Source: Heterodera schachtii
Lineage: Eukaryota > Nematoda > Chromadorea > Rhabditida > Heteroderidae
NCBI GenBank assembly: GCA_023374025.1
Contig: SIJG01000162.1
Location: 173,143 to 237,142 of the forward strand
Direction: 5' to 3'
DNA length: 64,000 nt
In this document: in pieces, positions 43,728 to 57,100 of the stretch
How positions within the stretch are numbered: the stretch's first letter is position 1
Layout: every line of letters begins with the position of its first letter
Position numbers and translations under genes: made by a program
Notes under the pieces: generated by a model
Database searches by the model: none
What the model was told of the DNA's origin: nothing
Seen by the model: the letters and a program-made list of their open reading frames with translations, nothing else

Positions 43728-46700
43728 TCAAATTTCAAGCTTTGGCTTCTTCTTATTCGTCTTTTTCTTCTTCTTTCCCTCCTTGCGCTTAATTCGTTTG
43801 GTGTTGCGCAACGCTTCTGCCAATTCTTGAGCCTTACGCTTAATGTGCTCGGCGGACGGAGCGATGAAATTGGCAACCTTTGAAAGTGTCAAGAAATAAT
43901 GCAAAATTGTGCAATCCATCGAAAATTATGTATGTAATGGCATCTTACAATTTAATTGAAATACTAAAAATCCGCTCCAAACAACTTAGAACTCACAAAC
44001 GGGAGCACGTCGCCGGGACATAAATTCGCCGTAAATTTTTTTAAGTTTAGAAAAAAATCAAAAAACTTTTTGTTACCTAGACTAATTCGAAAAAAATTTA
44101 TCAAGAAAAGTCAAGGAGCAAAAAAAAAATTCAAGATTTTTTCAGTTAACAACTAGGTTTTCAAAAAAGAAAAAAAAATAGACAATTTTTTTTTGTTGCT
44201 GTTTTGACATTATGTCCATCACTATGTTTAGGCGGTGACGTTTTGTCGTGCTCCCGATTTTTGCATTTTGAAAAAACAATGCTGACTGACCATCGTCTCA
44301 TTTTTCAATATTTCGTGGTTAGAATTCGGCCTTGAATAATCCACTCTGAACAGTTTGCAGCTGAACTCTTTGAAGTACAACACAACGTTCAGGGGCCCTT
44401 GGCCACAAATGTTGTACGTCGGCACGGCATTCCATGCGACGCCTTCGATTCGTTCCAGTGACCACGGCTTCTTGAAGAAAATGGAGGGGTGGGACAGCAG
44501 TCAAAGATAAAGCAAACAAAAATGAAGGGAACGGGACAAAATCATGCCGCCGAAATTTAAAAAAAAATCTAAATTTGAAAATTTCCAAAAAAAATTTTTT
44601 TTATAAAAATTTTTAAACTAAAGGCCTAAGCGTATGCTTTGTTTTTGAAATTTTTTAAATGTTCCCAAATGACCGTCGTTCAAAACGCACCCGAAGGATT
44701 ACGTACAATCCGACCACGACCCGTTCGTATTTGGCTGCGCCAAGTTGGAGCAGTTGGACCAATTGCCATGGATCGACCAAAATCTAAAATTGTAAAAGAT
44801 TTTTAAATTTTATTGAAAAAAAATAATAATTTAAAACAGAGAAATTTTTCCAAAAAATCATATTGTTAGAAATTTATTAAGAATTAAAAAAAATCAGCGA
44901 TTTTTTCAAATTTGCAAAAAATTTTCAAAATGTTTTAGAACGTAGTGCTGTGCACCCCTTGGTTTCTGTTTGTGCATTTTTGCAATCAACCCCCCCCCCC
45001 CTCAAATCTATTTTTTAAAATTTCAAACAAAAATTTTTCCAAAAAAAAATTTCGGGGAAAAATTTTTTTCTTGTAATTTTCCTAAGAAAAATTTTTTAAT
45101 TTATTTCCCTCTCCCTCCCTTCTTCTTGCGCCACCTTCGCAATGTCGGCGCCAAAAGTGTGCCTGAACGCGTTGCGCTTCTTTTTTTGAGACCATCGTTC
45201 CTGCTTCATTTGCTGTTGTCCCCCCGTCTCCGCTCCGCTGATTGTGAACTGACGGTTGACCAAATGCATTTTACGGTCTCTGAGCGGCACAAAAAGAGGC
45301 AACGGTTCACCCTGAAAAATAATGCACCGATTTTGACGGAGTAAATTCAGTAAAAACCTCCAACACATACTGGGCCAACCCGGGCTCGTACTGTTTTTTC
45401 GATAAAAAAAATTTCCATAATCGTTGTAAAAGTTGAACGAATTAAACAACATTCTTTTTTGGTATTATTCAATAGCCCTTAAGAGTCTCTATTTCACATG
45501 CAAAATTCAAGCAAATTTTATTGTTTTTTCAAAAAAGTTATGGCCAAAAATCGTTTATAAAAAATTTTTCGTCTAAATTTTTTCAAACTTTTCAATAATT
45601 TTTGTTTTTGAAATTTTGCAAATAGGTAGATAGAGAACCTTGAGCTATTAAGTGATACAAAGAATGTTTAATTTGGTCAAATTTGACCAAAGAAAAATTT
45701 TTTATCTTGGCTAATTTTAGGCGCTGAAAATGTATCATCTATTTATTTTAGGGTAAGGTGCAAACAACAGATACGTTTTTAGTGCCTAAATTACCAAAAA
45801 AAAAAGGATAAGTACCGATTTTTTTTTTGTCGAAAAACAGTATACGAGTAAGGGGCTGTATGAGTTGGCCTAGTACGAGTTGGGTGTCATTCGGTCAATT
45901 CGAACCCACCCGCAACTCCAATTGGTCGACCCATTCCCGGAAGATTTGGTCCGTAATTTCCGTCTCACGCAAAAGTGTGGTGGGATGGGACGAGTGTTTG
46001 AAGCCAATTGTGTCACGATTCACCCAGTCAATTTGGTCGACGATCACCTTTTTGGGGATGATTTGGTGGAACATTTTATGAAATCTTTGAAAGTTTGGCC
46101 CCTTCAAAAGTGTACCAAGTGTTACTGAAAAGAAAATTTGCAAAATTTCCAGAAAAAACTTGAATTTTTTTTTATTTCCTTGAAAAGTTAAAATTATCAT
46201 AATTTTAAAAATCCGTCATTTCGGCGATTCAGAAGTTATTGCACTGTCAATAAGGCAAGACACACACCGTGCCATTGATGAGCATTTTGCATGCCGTCAT
46301 GCATCCGACCAAACATTTGGTGACCGCCGCCGAATCGCCCTGCGAACGGCACAAATTGAGCACAGTGCCGTAGGGGACGATCACTTCGTTCAGCTCTTTC
46401 TTCGAATGGACCAAATCGTACAACGGAGGCCCACGCTGCTCATCATCATCCTCATCTTCATCCTCCTCCTGCTCATCTTCATCCTCAATCTCCCCTTCCT
46501 CCTGCTCCTCCTCCACCTTCAGCTCCCTCTTCACATTCGACAAATCCTTGAACAAATTTGTACGAAATTAGATATATATATATTACGGATCGTACCCCCT
46601 TCGTTTTCAAAAAAAAAAAAAAATTTCAAAAAATTTTTTTTCGAAAAAAGTTGCTTGGTCGGTTTCCAGGGGTCGGAGAATACGGTTCTGCATCCATTTC

Positions 46701-46893
46701 GAATTCTCCAGACCCGGATTTGAACAAAAACTCGAACTAAATTTCGCCTAAATTTCCTCGAAGGCATGGAGGTTATGTCTGCCTTCAAAACCTACAGAAT
46801 CGTATTCTCCGTTTTATTTAGTGCATTTTGTTGCATAAGTTGAATTTGACTGACCAGAGCCATTGAAGAGGAGGCCGAAGTCATGCCGAACAT
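43728..46893 (-). CDS. R2: unknown family, near-identical copy of R1
   Basis: Exons in transcript order: 46893-46855, 46546-46266, 46084-45910, 45311-45135, 44783-44691, 44470-44291, 43877-43728. Total 1095 nt, open, about 364 residues, ending KKKPKLEI. Splice acceptors are clear (ttgttcaag, caaag, tttttcag, acaattttag, ttcttcaag, ctttcaaag). Acidic tract longer than in R1 (EEDEDEDDDEQRG). Compared with R1 the coding differences are few, and the long intron with the foldback element is almost unchanged, which points to a recent tandem duplication. Function unknown. The Cys-containing stretch (KCLVGCMTACK) might bind metal, but spacing fits no finger I know. Confidence 0.68.
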
Positions 46894-47054
46894 TTCCACA
46901 ATTGTTGTCGTCCACCCACAAATTTGTGTAAAAAAAAATTACGAAAATTGGATCACGAGCTAAAATAGTAAGTTGGATAGACAAACAAATTATGTCGAAT
47001 AGGCACAAAGGATGCGTAAAAGTCAATAAAATTTATTAAAATGATAATAAAAAA

Positions 47055-47175
47055 ATCCAAATTCAGAGAAATACTGTGACACAAAAAGAAGAGAGAAAAG
47101 ACATAATGGACGGTAAAAAAAGAAAAAAAAAAGCGCTAAAAAATCGTCGTTGGCGTAAAAAACAAAATGCCAAAA
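47055..47175 (-). promoter_or_regulatory. Conserved segment upstream of R2
   Basis: Same words and order as 43196-43312, about 160 bases upstream of the R2 start. On the + strand it gives a short basic frame (MDGKKRKKKALKNRRWRK) not kept in the other copies, so I read it as non-coding. Confidence 0.45.
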
Positions 47176-47362
47176 AAGTTTTACAGAGAAAGTCATGTAC
47201 TATCTCATTGTCTCTGTTTCTTTTCATTTTCTCTCTCTCACTTTGGCATGCTATCTGCTCATTTAATTAGCTAATCTTTCCAACAACAATACATCGTTTA
47301 ATTAGATAATTTGGTCTCCTGCCAAATGCTAAACCGATCAAATGGACAAAAAAATGAGTTAA

Positions 47363-50300
47363 TCAAATTTCAAGCTTTGGCTCCTTCTTATTCGTCTTTT
47401 TCTTCTTTTTTCCCTCCGTGTGCTTAATCCGTTTGGTTTTGCGCAGCGCTTCCCCCAATTCTTGAGCCTTACGCTTAATGTGCTCGGCGGATGGAGCGAT
47501 GAAATTGGCAACCTTTGAAAATGTCTCGGGGAACTATCAAAAAAATTTTGTTACCTAGACTAATTCGAAAAGAAAAATCTAGCATAATTCAAAAAATTCA
47601 GTTTTTTTTGGAGAGAATTAGCATTTTTGTTTTCAGTAACACCTAGTTTTTCAACAACAAAAAAAGATTAAAGCATCAAAAAAAATTTGCATTTTAAGAA
47701 AAAAATTAGTTTTTATTTTCTGGTGACGCTATGTCCAGCAGGCGACGTTTCGGCGGAGACGTTTTGTGCTGCTCCCAATTTTTTGCATTGAATAAAGTTA
47801 ATTTTTTCCTAAAAACAAAATTGCGATTCTGCTGACCGACCATCGGCTCATTCTTCATTATTCCATGTTTGGCGCACGTCCTTGAATAAGCCACTCTGAA
47901 CAATTTGCAGTTGAACTCTTTGAAGCACAGCACAACGTTGAGGGGCCCTTGGCCACAAATTTTGTACGTCGGCACGGCATTCCATGCGACGCTTTCGATT
48001 CGTTCGAGTGACAACGGGTTCTAAGAAAAAAGAGGGGTTGGGACAGCAGTCAAACATAAAGCAAACAAAAATGAAGGGGGCGGGTTCGCCGCCGAAAAAA
48101 AATTTTTTTTTTTTGAATTTGATGATGAATTAATAAATTTTTTCAAACATTTTCCAAAAAAAATCTCAGGCATGAGAACTCGTACAAAAAGGAACTCATA
48201 CATAGGCTTAGGCTAGGCCTTAACTTTAGGCCTAGGCTTAAGCTTGCTTGGGCCTATGTCTAAGCGTAGGCTTGGTTTTTTTAGATTTTTTATTGTAAGG
48301 TTTGCCTGTTGTATGCACGAGTTGCTACTAACCCTGAAAATTTTTCAAAATTTTTTTTTTTTGAAATTTTCTTATAGAAAATTTCGGCAGCGAGATTTTG
48401 GGGAGCACCCCAAACAAATGAATTGGTAGTTTATTTTCTTTGTTGGGTTGCGTTCAAAAAACGCACACTAATGACTACGTACAATCCGACCACGACCCGT
48501 TCAAATTCGGCTGGGCCAAGTTGGAGTAGTTCGACCAATTGCCATGGATCGACCAAAATCTAAAATTGTAAAAAATGATTTATTTTTTTTAATTTCGTTG
48601 TTATTCATTCAGGAAATTTATTCGGGAGCAGCTCATCCCCCCCCCCCCCCGTATCGTTTCCTCTTCGAAAAATTATAAAAAAAATTTCAAAAAATCGCCA
48701 AAAATTTTTCAAAAATTGTTTTCCATTTTCTTTCATTTTTTTAAAAATTTCAAAGTTTGAAATCACCCACCCCGCCCCCCTTGTTTTTTTTTACCCCACT
48801 CATTTTTTTTTTCGCCACCTTCCCAATCTCCGTGCCAAAAGTGTGCCTGAAGAATGCGTCGCGCTTCTCTCTTCTTCTAGCCTCCCGTCCCTTCTTTTTC
48901 TGTCCTCCCACCCCCATCTCCGCTTTGAGCACCAACTGACGGTTGGCCACATTCATTTTACGGTCTCTGAGCGGCACAAAAAGAGGCAACGGTTCACCCT
49001 GAAAAAATGCACCAATTTTGATGGGGTAAATTCAGTAAAAACCCAACTCATACTAGGCCAACCCGGCCTCGTACTGTTTTCCGACAAAAAATTGTCATAA
49101 TTGACCGAATTAAACAACATTCTTTGGTACATATTATTCAATAGCTCTTACGATTCTCTATTTACATACAAAATTCAAGCAAATTTTATTGTTTTTCAAA
49201 AAAGTTATGAAAAAATCGTTAATAGAAAATTTTTTTCGTCTAACTTTTTTCAAATTTGTCAATAATTTTTGTTTTTTGAAATTTTGCAAATAGATAGAGA
49301 AAGTTAAGCGCTATTGAGTGATACAATAAATGTTTAATTTGGTCAACTTTGACAGAAGTTATGGCGATTTTTCGTATTTATCGCCTTTGTGACCCCCTCC
49401 AGAAAATTTTTTTTTCTTGGGTATTTTAGACGCTGAAAATGTATCTTCTGTTTATTTTAAGGTAACGCGCAAACAGCAGATAGGTTTTTAGTGCATAAAA
49501 TTAGCCAAAAAAAAATAAAGTAAAAAAAACTTTCGGGAGGGGGTCACAAAAGGGATAAGTACCGTTTTTTTTTGTCGAAAAACAGTTTACAAGTCGGGGG
49601 GCTGTATGAGTTGGCCTAGTACGAGTTGGGTGTCATTCGGTCAATTCGAACCCACCCGCAACTCCAATTGGTCGACCCATTCCCGGAAGATTTGATCCGT
49701 AATTTTCGTCTCATGCAAAAGTGTGGTGGGATGGGACGAGTGTTTGAATCCAATTGTGTCACGATTCATCCACTCAATTTGGTCGACGATCACCTTTTTG
49801 GGAATTGAAAAGAAATCTCTGAAAGTTTGGACCCTTCAAAAGTGTACCAAGTGTTACTCAAAAAAAAAATTTGAATTTTTTTTATTTCCTTGAAAAGTTA
49901 AAATTATCCATAATTTTAAAAATCCGCAATTTCGGCCCCAAATTTGGGGGGATTCAGAAGTTATGGCAAGGCACTGTCAATAAGAAAGCACACACTGTGC
50001 CGTTGATGAGCATTTTGCATGCCGTCATGCATCCGACCAAACATTTGGTGACCGCCGCCGAATCGCCCTGCGAACGGCACAAATTGAGCACAGTGCCGTA
50101 GGGGACGACCACTTCTTTCAGCTTTTTCTTCGAATGGACCAAATCGGACAACGGAGCGCTGCTCATCTTCATCCTCAACCTCCCCTTCCTCCTGCTCCAC
50201 CTTCAACTCCATCTTCACATTCGACAAATCCTTGAACAAATTTGTTACGAAATTAGATACCGATGGTCCCCCCGCCGCCTTTTCGAAAAAAAAAAATTGA

Positions 50301-50569
50301 AAATTTTTTTCGAAAAAAATTGCTTGGTAGGTTTTCATGGGTCGGAGAATACGGTTCTGCCATCCATTTCGAATAGCCAGACCCAGATGGATTTGAACAA
50401 AAACTCAAAAATTCATTTTTCGCCGAAATTTCCTCAAAGGCATGGAGGGGTTACGTCTGCCTTCAAAATCGTACAGAATCGTGTTCTCTTTTTTTCGTGC
50501 ATTTTGTTGCATAAGTTGAATTTGACTGACCAAAGCCATTGAAGAGGAGGCCGAAGTCATGCCAAACAT
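47363..50569 (-). pseudogene. R3: frameshifted R copy
   Basis: Recognisable exons: 50569-50531, 50230-49994, about 49810-49650, 48998-48819, about 48559-48467, 48020-47841, 47512-47363. The acidic exon has a 5-base deletion at DEDEQR (near 50155), which shifts the rest of the exon. The next exon has lost 14 bases near its start (about 49805). The two shifts do not cancel. Later exons are still open (NPLSLERIESVAWNAV; Lys-rich tail), so decay is recent or a shortened product is made. The 49200-49600 intron holds the same foldback element as R1 and R2. Confidence 0.7.
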
Positions 50570-50756
50570 TTTCACAATTGTTGTTGTCCACCAACAAATT
50601 TGTGTAAAAAAAATTATGAAAAATTGGACCAAGAGCTAAAATAGTTGGAGAGAAACACGGACAAATTATGTCGTGTGCCATCATGCCAGGGAGAAAAATA
50701 GGCACAAAGATACGTAAAAGAGCGATAAAATTTTATTAAAATAAAAATGGGAATAG

Positions 50757-50875
50757 CAAAATCCAAATTCAGAGAGATATTGTGAAACAAAAGAGAGAGC
50801 AGCAGAGACATGGACGGTAAAAAAAGAAAGAAAAAGCGCTAAAAAATCGTCGTTGGCGTAAAAAACAAAATGCCA
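50757..50875 (-). promoter_or_regulatory. Conserved segment upstream of R3
   Basis: Same words as at 43196-43312 (aaatccaaattcagagagat, atggacggtaaaaa, cgttggcgtaaaaaacaaaa). It is kept although the gene it faces is broken. Confidence 0.4.
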
Positions 50876-51660
50876 TAATCGCGAAATATGTAAAAAATAT
50901 GCAAAATATGCATATGGAAATACGGCCTAGAAGCTTCAAACCAAGCTAAAAATATGTTTTTCGTGCGTTTCAGGCATCCCACAGTCCAGGAAAAAATATG
51001 GATTTCCATATAATTCCCAACCCTAGTAATGTTATTTAAATTAGGCATCAAAGGAAAGAGAAAAAATAATAAATAGAAACATATTGTCAAACAAAAATTA
51101 TGTATGTATGTAAGTGTTTAGAAACTATCATTAAGCAGATGTTAAGCGATTAAATAATTCTCCAAAGAGTTATAATTTTTATTATGCAAAAAATTGAAAA
51201 AGATGTGAATTTCATGAGTTTTGTTTTCTAACTCTTTGAAGAATTATTTAATCGCTTAACATCTGCTTAATGATAGTTTTTAAACACTTAGTGCTTCCGA
51301 ATAACATTAATTCTATAAAAATTGGTAAAAAAATAAAAAAGTTACGAACAAAAGATTAGTCCGTCGGCGAGTCGTGCGTCGGCGAGTTGACATGTACCCT
51401 GAAAAATATGTCACTAAAACGTCACTATTTCTGACTTTTTTCAATATTTTGTCACTATTTTGGCATTTTTACTCACTATTTTAGTTAACTATTTTGAGAT
51501 TTTCGTCACTAAAAGTCGCATCCCTAATGATTACTCTTCGCCCATAAATATGTATAAAGTTTTTTCCAAAAAAAGCACACTCTCTTCGCTTAAACATTTT
51601 TAATGCTTGCTATTATTTTCTAAGTTTTTTTTCCATCAATCATCGGCTAATAAAATTCAA
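50876..51660. repeat. Repeat tract between R3 and the BTB gene
   Basis: 50880-51027: an element ending in attcccaaccctagtaat, mirrored by the tagggctgggaatt wording at about 4012 in gene A. 51111-51292: a hairpin with arms of about 60 bases (taagcagatgttaagcgatt and inverse). 51405-51530: inverted short copy of the repeat at 31330. No gene. Confidence 0.6.
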
Positions 51661-54145
51661 ATGTCCATCAGTTTGGCGGATCGGATGAAGCTTTTGTTGA
51701 CCAACGGCGATGGGGCGGACATTCAATTTTTGGTTGGCCAAGGAGAGGAAAAGGAGGCACGTATTGGAAAAAAAAAACCAAGAAATTCATTAAAATTTTC
51801 GAGCTTTTCTTTTATTCGACCATCAAAAGTTTCACAAATCGTAAACATTGTTGTTTTTAAGGTTCTAAAAGCACACAAAAGCATTCTGATGGCTGCTTCT
51901 GACGTGTTCGAAGCGATGTTCCGTTTCGACGCTCAAAACGCAAAGACAAAAAGTAAAAAATGAAAAAAAAAATTTTTTTTTTTTTAAATTTTTAGCCTCC
52001 TCTTCCGCTGAATTGTTACAATCCGTCGAGATCACTGACATCGACGCCAATGTGTTCAAAGTGATGCTGAGCTTTATCTACACGGAAGATTCAAGCGGAT
52101 TGACCGGAGACAATCTCATCGCTGTGCTTTACGCGGGTGGGAAATTTTTTTTTTTTTATTGAAATTTTAGCCATAATTAGAGACCAGCAGTAAATTTTTG
52201 AACAGTCTAGTGGGTTAGGAAAGTCATTAAAATCGAACAAAAAAAAATTTCCAAAATTTCTCCGACGGTGCCGACCGTACCCTACCACCCTTCAGAAATT
52301 GTTTGGAAAATGTGACGAAAACATAAGAGGCCGAAGAGCAAAAAGGAAAAGGCCGTCGCTCGAGAGAGTCTTTATCGTTTCGGCACCAAAAAAGCAGACT
52401 CAAAACACTTTTTCGTATTGAGAAAGCAAGGGGTCCATTTGTAATTGTGAATTTTCTGCCTTTTTGCTACGGCGCCAAAAATGATCAGGAAAAAGTGATC
52501 AAAGTTTCAAAAGCCCCAAAAAGATCATCAAATTTTAAAAATTTCTTAAAAATTTTAAAAAAGTAATTGAGCCACAAAAAAAATTGGTGGGAATCAAATT
52601 TATCATATATTTTTTTTATAATTTTTTGTTTACAAATGATTACTTTTTTAGCTAAGAAGTACCACATTTCTTTGCTGGCTAAGGCTTGCGCGGACTTTCC
52701 ACTGGAAAATGAATTGCCTAATGTTTTCCTCGCTTATGACCAGGCTCAGCTTCTCGATGAGAAAGTAATTAATTTTTTATTTTTTGCTTTGTTTTTTAAT
52801 TTGGCTTCACTTTTTTAGGATTTCGCATTTCGTTGCTTGGATTACATTGACCGAAAGGCGGAAACTTTGTTTGGTTCAGAAGAATTCCTTCAAATCGGCC
52901 AAAATTTGTTGTCTAAAATTTTTGGGAGTGACCAATTGAAAATCAGTGGCGAAATCGCACTTTGGAATGCTGTAATAATAATTATGTTTAAATAATCCCA
53001 ATTATCCCATTAATTATTCATTAGGCACTCCGTTGGGCCGATGAAAAATGCCGTCAAAATGCCATCGAATGTTCGCCTAAAAATCGTCGTTCTGCACTTG
53101 GCCCGGCACTCTTCAAAATTCGTTTCCCACTCATCACAATGGAGACATTTGCGAAGGAAATTGGTAGGAATTCAAATCAAAAATCGGAAATAAAGTTTTC
53201 AACTACAACTTTTTTATCTTTTGTTACTAAAATTAATGTTGAAGTATTTAAAACATTTGGCCCTCTTTAGTCTATTTTTTGGTCCATATTTAGCATTTTT
53301 TTGGGTTTTTGTCGATATTTGGCGTTTTTAATCCATAAAATGCTTCCAAGCATGCTGCAACAATTTGTTGCTTTTAACCAAATTAAGAATTGTTTTCTAT
53401 TTTTCAGTTCCTTCCGGCCTTCTGACTGTTGAGGAAATGTTCGGCATTTACCAATTCAATTGCCATCCGAATTTGCGCGCGATTTCCGAGCTGTACCCAT
53501 TGAAATTTTCCGCCAAGAATCGTGCCTCTTGTCGCCAACTTATGTTGGACATTGAACAATTGTCGGCATTTGCTGGAGAGAATGAGGGCAGCAAACGATA
53601 CAGTGAAACTGTGTACAGAAAGGGAGTGACATGGAAAATTTGTGCAAAAGTAAACACGAAGAAAGACAGCACTGATGAGAAATGCCTGGGCCTTTACCTT
53701 TTGTGCACCGCTTCTGAAGAAGGTGAAAATAAATAGAAATTTTGAATAATTTATCGGATTTGCACTAATTAAGACCCAAATTGGAGTTGCAAATCTTCGG
53801 CAAAGCTCCAAATTGTTTCGCAAAGGAGCGGCACGAAGGACCTTTCATTTAACTTGCCTAAATCCGTTTTTAACAACAAATCGCTCAGCTGGGGATTTCT
53901 TAATTTCATTTCCTTTGCGGTGAGCCGAAATTGGGCAATTAATAATTATAAATTAAATAATTGATGCATTATTTAAGGAATTGATGGATCCGAGCAAAGG
54001 ATTGTATGACGAAGAGGGAGACAAAGTCACATTGGCTATCGATTTCAATGAAGACTCTCTATATTCGAAGATCAAATCATTTTTTGGAAAGCTGATGGAA
54101 CTGATGTTAAGAAATTTGAATGCTGTTAAGTCATTATTTGTGTAG
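51661..54145 (+). CDS. BTB-BACK-MATH domain protein, probable Cullin-3 adaptor
   Basis: Exons: 51661-51756, 51862-51952, 51996-52136, 52652-52764, 52819-52971, 53025-53163, 53408-53722, 53774-53919, 53978-54145; 1362 nt, about 453 residues. Residues ~10-115 are a BTB/POZ fold (DIQFLVG, then VLKAHKSILMAASDVFEAMF and VFKVMLSFIYTE). Residues ~120-245 are BACK-like (FPLENELPNVFLAYDQAQLL, then ALRWADEKCRQN). Residues ~285-425 are MATH-like (GVTWKICAKV, LGLYLLC, WSCKSSAKLQI, SWGFLNFISFAELMDP). Proteins of this class recruit substrates to Cullin-3 ubiquitin ligases, MATH binding the substrate; that role here is inference. Most MATH-BTB proteins have MATH first; here it is last. Intron 1 needs a GC donor (GAG|GCACG) and is a multiple of three without stops, so it may instead be retained. 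The gene has few repeats and lies between two R copies. Confidence 0.9.
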
Positions 54146-57100
54146 AATTTCCATTAAAAAATTAGGTATGTTTAAAAATGTGTATAAAATTTTGTCCCTT
54201 AAAAAATCGATCGAATAACTAAAATAACGCAACGCATAGCCAAACAAATGTTTTTAGTGAATGATACTAAAAAACGACGACAAAAACATTACCAAAATGG
54301 TAATATTCAGGTTTGTACACCCCCCCCCCCCTTTTCGGGAGAAATTTTTGGGTAATACTACCGCCGATGGTAGGACCCCTTTTTGAAAAAAATATTTATC
54401 ATTTTAAAAGTCAGTGAAAATAAGTTTCTAAGGGTTTTCTGGGTCGCTGAACACAAATCTGACATCCATTTCGACCAATTCAGAATCCCGGACCCAAATT
54501 CGAACAAAAAGTCGAAAATTCAAATTTTCGAATTTCAGATTTCGGGTTCAAACTTTGTTTAAATACATGAAAACGAAGTGAAAGTCATTAGTGCTTCAAT
54601 AAAAGATAATTTGAACCCTTTTTAGACTAAAAACCTGGAATTCGAGAATTTGAATTTTCGATTTTTGTTCGAATTTGGGTCTGGTATTCGAAATTGGTTG
54701 AAATGGATGCCGGATTCGTGATCAGCGACCCCGAAAAGCCTTGGAAACATGTTTTTTCATGACTTGAAAACATAAAAAAATTTTCGAAAGAGGGGGGATA
54801 TAAACTTTACTATTACCTTCATTTTGACCAATTTCGAATCTCGGACCCGAATTCGAACAAAAAGTTGAAAATCTAAAACTTTCAAAAATCTCAATTTTGT
54901 TCATAATGAATAAAACATGCAAAATTTAGTCAAAAACTATTCTAACAATTAAAATGAGTCATTTTCTATGCAGGATCTAACGAAATTGAGAATTTTGAAA
55001 ATTTTAGATTTTCGACTTTTTGTTCGAGTTCAAGTCCGGGATTCGAAATTGGTCAAAATGAATGTCAGATTCATGTTCAGCGACCCAGAAAACCCTTACA
55101 AAGGAGAGGTACCCAAGTGACGGTGGGACTTCCGAATGAAACTTACAGGGTAGGTAGATTACCCCCCCCTTTGTATTATAAAATTTTTTTTATTTTTGCT
55201 AAATGAAGCTTCTGGCCGAGATACGAAGCTTTTCCTTTTTGACATATCAATATCTTTTACAAAGAATGTAAAGCCACTGTGGGCGGCGATGGCCCAGTTG
55301 GTAAGCCTTCGGTTCTTTTTTTTCTTCTTCTAAAGTTCAATTCCCCCACCCTGCAAATAATTATTTTTTGTTTTTTACATATCCAAAATACTTTTAAAGC
55401 CTTTTACATTAATAATTTTGGCCTTAATATCTTTTAAATTTTTATTTATACGATAGAATAAAATTTTGAAAAATTGAAAAATACTATAAAAAAACTAAAT
55501 TTCTTGTCCTTTCTTAAAATATTTTCAAAAATTTTATAAAATAAGATTCACCCCGGCGGCACCTATCGGCACCGCCGGATGCTAAAAATCCTTTATTTTC
55601 TTTAAAATTACCTTAAAAATCATCAAAAGATTTTTAGCACATATAAATTTGTTTTTTCCTATCCAAAATTTTTTTTAAACTTTAACATTAATAAATTTGG
55701 TCTTAAATTTTTTTTTTTCATTTTTATTCATCTGCTAATTATTTAGAGAGAGAATTTTTATTTGAAAAATTCTTAAAAATGTGCTAAAACCCAAAAATAT
55801 GCCAAAATATGTTCGAAAATATTAGTTAAAAATTTGGAAAAACCCAATGTCTTTATGTAAAATCCCAGAAAAATCTTTTTTTTTTTTTTTTTGCCGCGTA
55901 ATTGCAAAACAAATACAATTAAGCTGTTCGAGGATAAAATTAGTCTTTTTCAGATAAAATTATTTTTTAAATTAGCAGAGAACTTTTTGGTTTTTTGATA
56001 GTATTTTTCAAAATTTTATTCTATCGTATAAATAAAAATTTAAAAGATATTAAGGCCAAAATTATTAATGTAAAAGGCTTTAAAAGTATTTTGGATATGT
56101 AAAAAACAAAAAATAATTATTTGCAGGGTGGGGGAATTGAACTTTAGAAGAAGAAAAAAAAGAACCGAAGGCTTACCAACTGGGCCATCGCCGCCCACAT
56201 TGGCTTTACATTCTTTGTAAAGGATATTGATATGTCAAAAAGGAAAAGCTTCGTATCTCGGCCAGAAGCTTCATTTAGCAAAAATAAAAAAAATTTTATA
56301 ATACAAAGGGGGGGGTAATCTACCTACCCTGTAAGTTTCATTCGGAAGTCCCACCGTCACTTGGGTACCTCTCCTTTGTTAGAAAATTATTTTCAGTGAC
56401 TTTTAAAAAGTTAAATATTTTTTTCAAAAAAAGGGGTCCTACCATCGGTTCTATTACATACCCAGTAAAACTTCAAATTCTCCAGAATTTTATATCATAA
56501 AAATGCGTAATTTCGGCACCAAATTTCGTGGGGGGGGGGTCAGTTATGGCTTTCGGGGTCGCTGATCACGATTCGGGCATCCATTTCGCCCAATTTCGAA
56601 CCCCGAACCCGAATTCGAACAAAGGGTCGAAACTTCACATTTTCAAATTTTGCTTTTTTCGTCTGAAAAGGGTTTAATGATCTTTTCTTACAATATTCGT
56701 GGTTTTCAGAATGTTTCCGTGTATTTAAATCATTTTTAGGCGAAAAAAGCGAAATTTGAAAATTTGAAGTTTCGACTTTTTGTTCGAATTCGGGTCCGGG
56801 GTTCGAAATTGGGCGAAATGGATGCCCGAATCGTGACCAGCGACCCCGAAAACCCCTAGAAACTAGTTTTGAACGACTTTTTTGAAAATTTCCACCAAAA
56901 AATAGGGGCTACCATCTTAACTATTACCAAAAATCCAAATTCAGAGAGATACCGTGACACAAAAAGAGAGAGAAGAGCAGAAGAGACATGGACGGTAAAA
57001 AAAAAAAGAAAAAAAAAGTGGTAAAAATTGTCGTTGGCGTAAAAAACAAAATGCCAGAGACATGTACTATCTCATTGTCTCTTTTCATTCTCTCTCTCAC

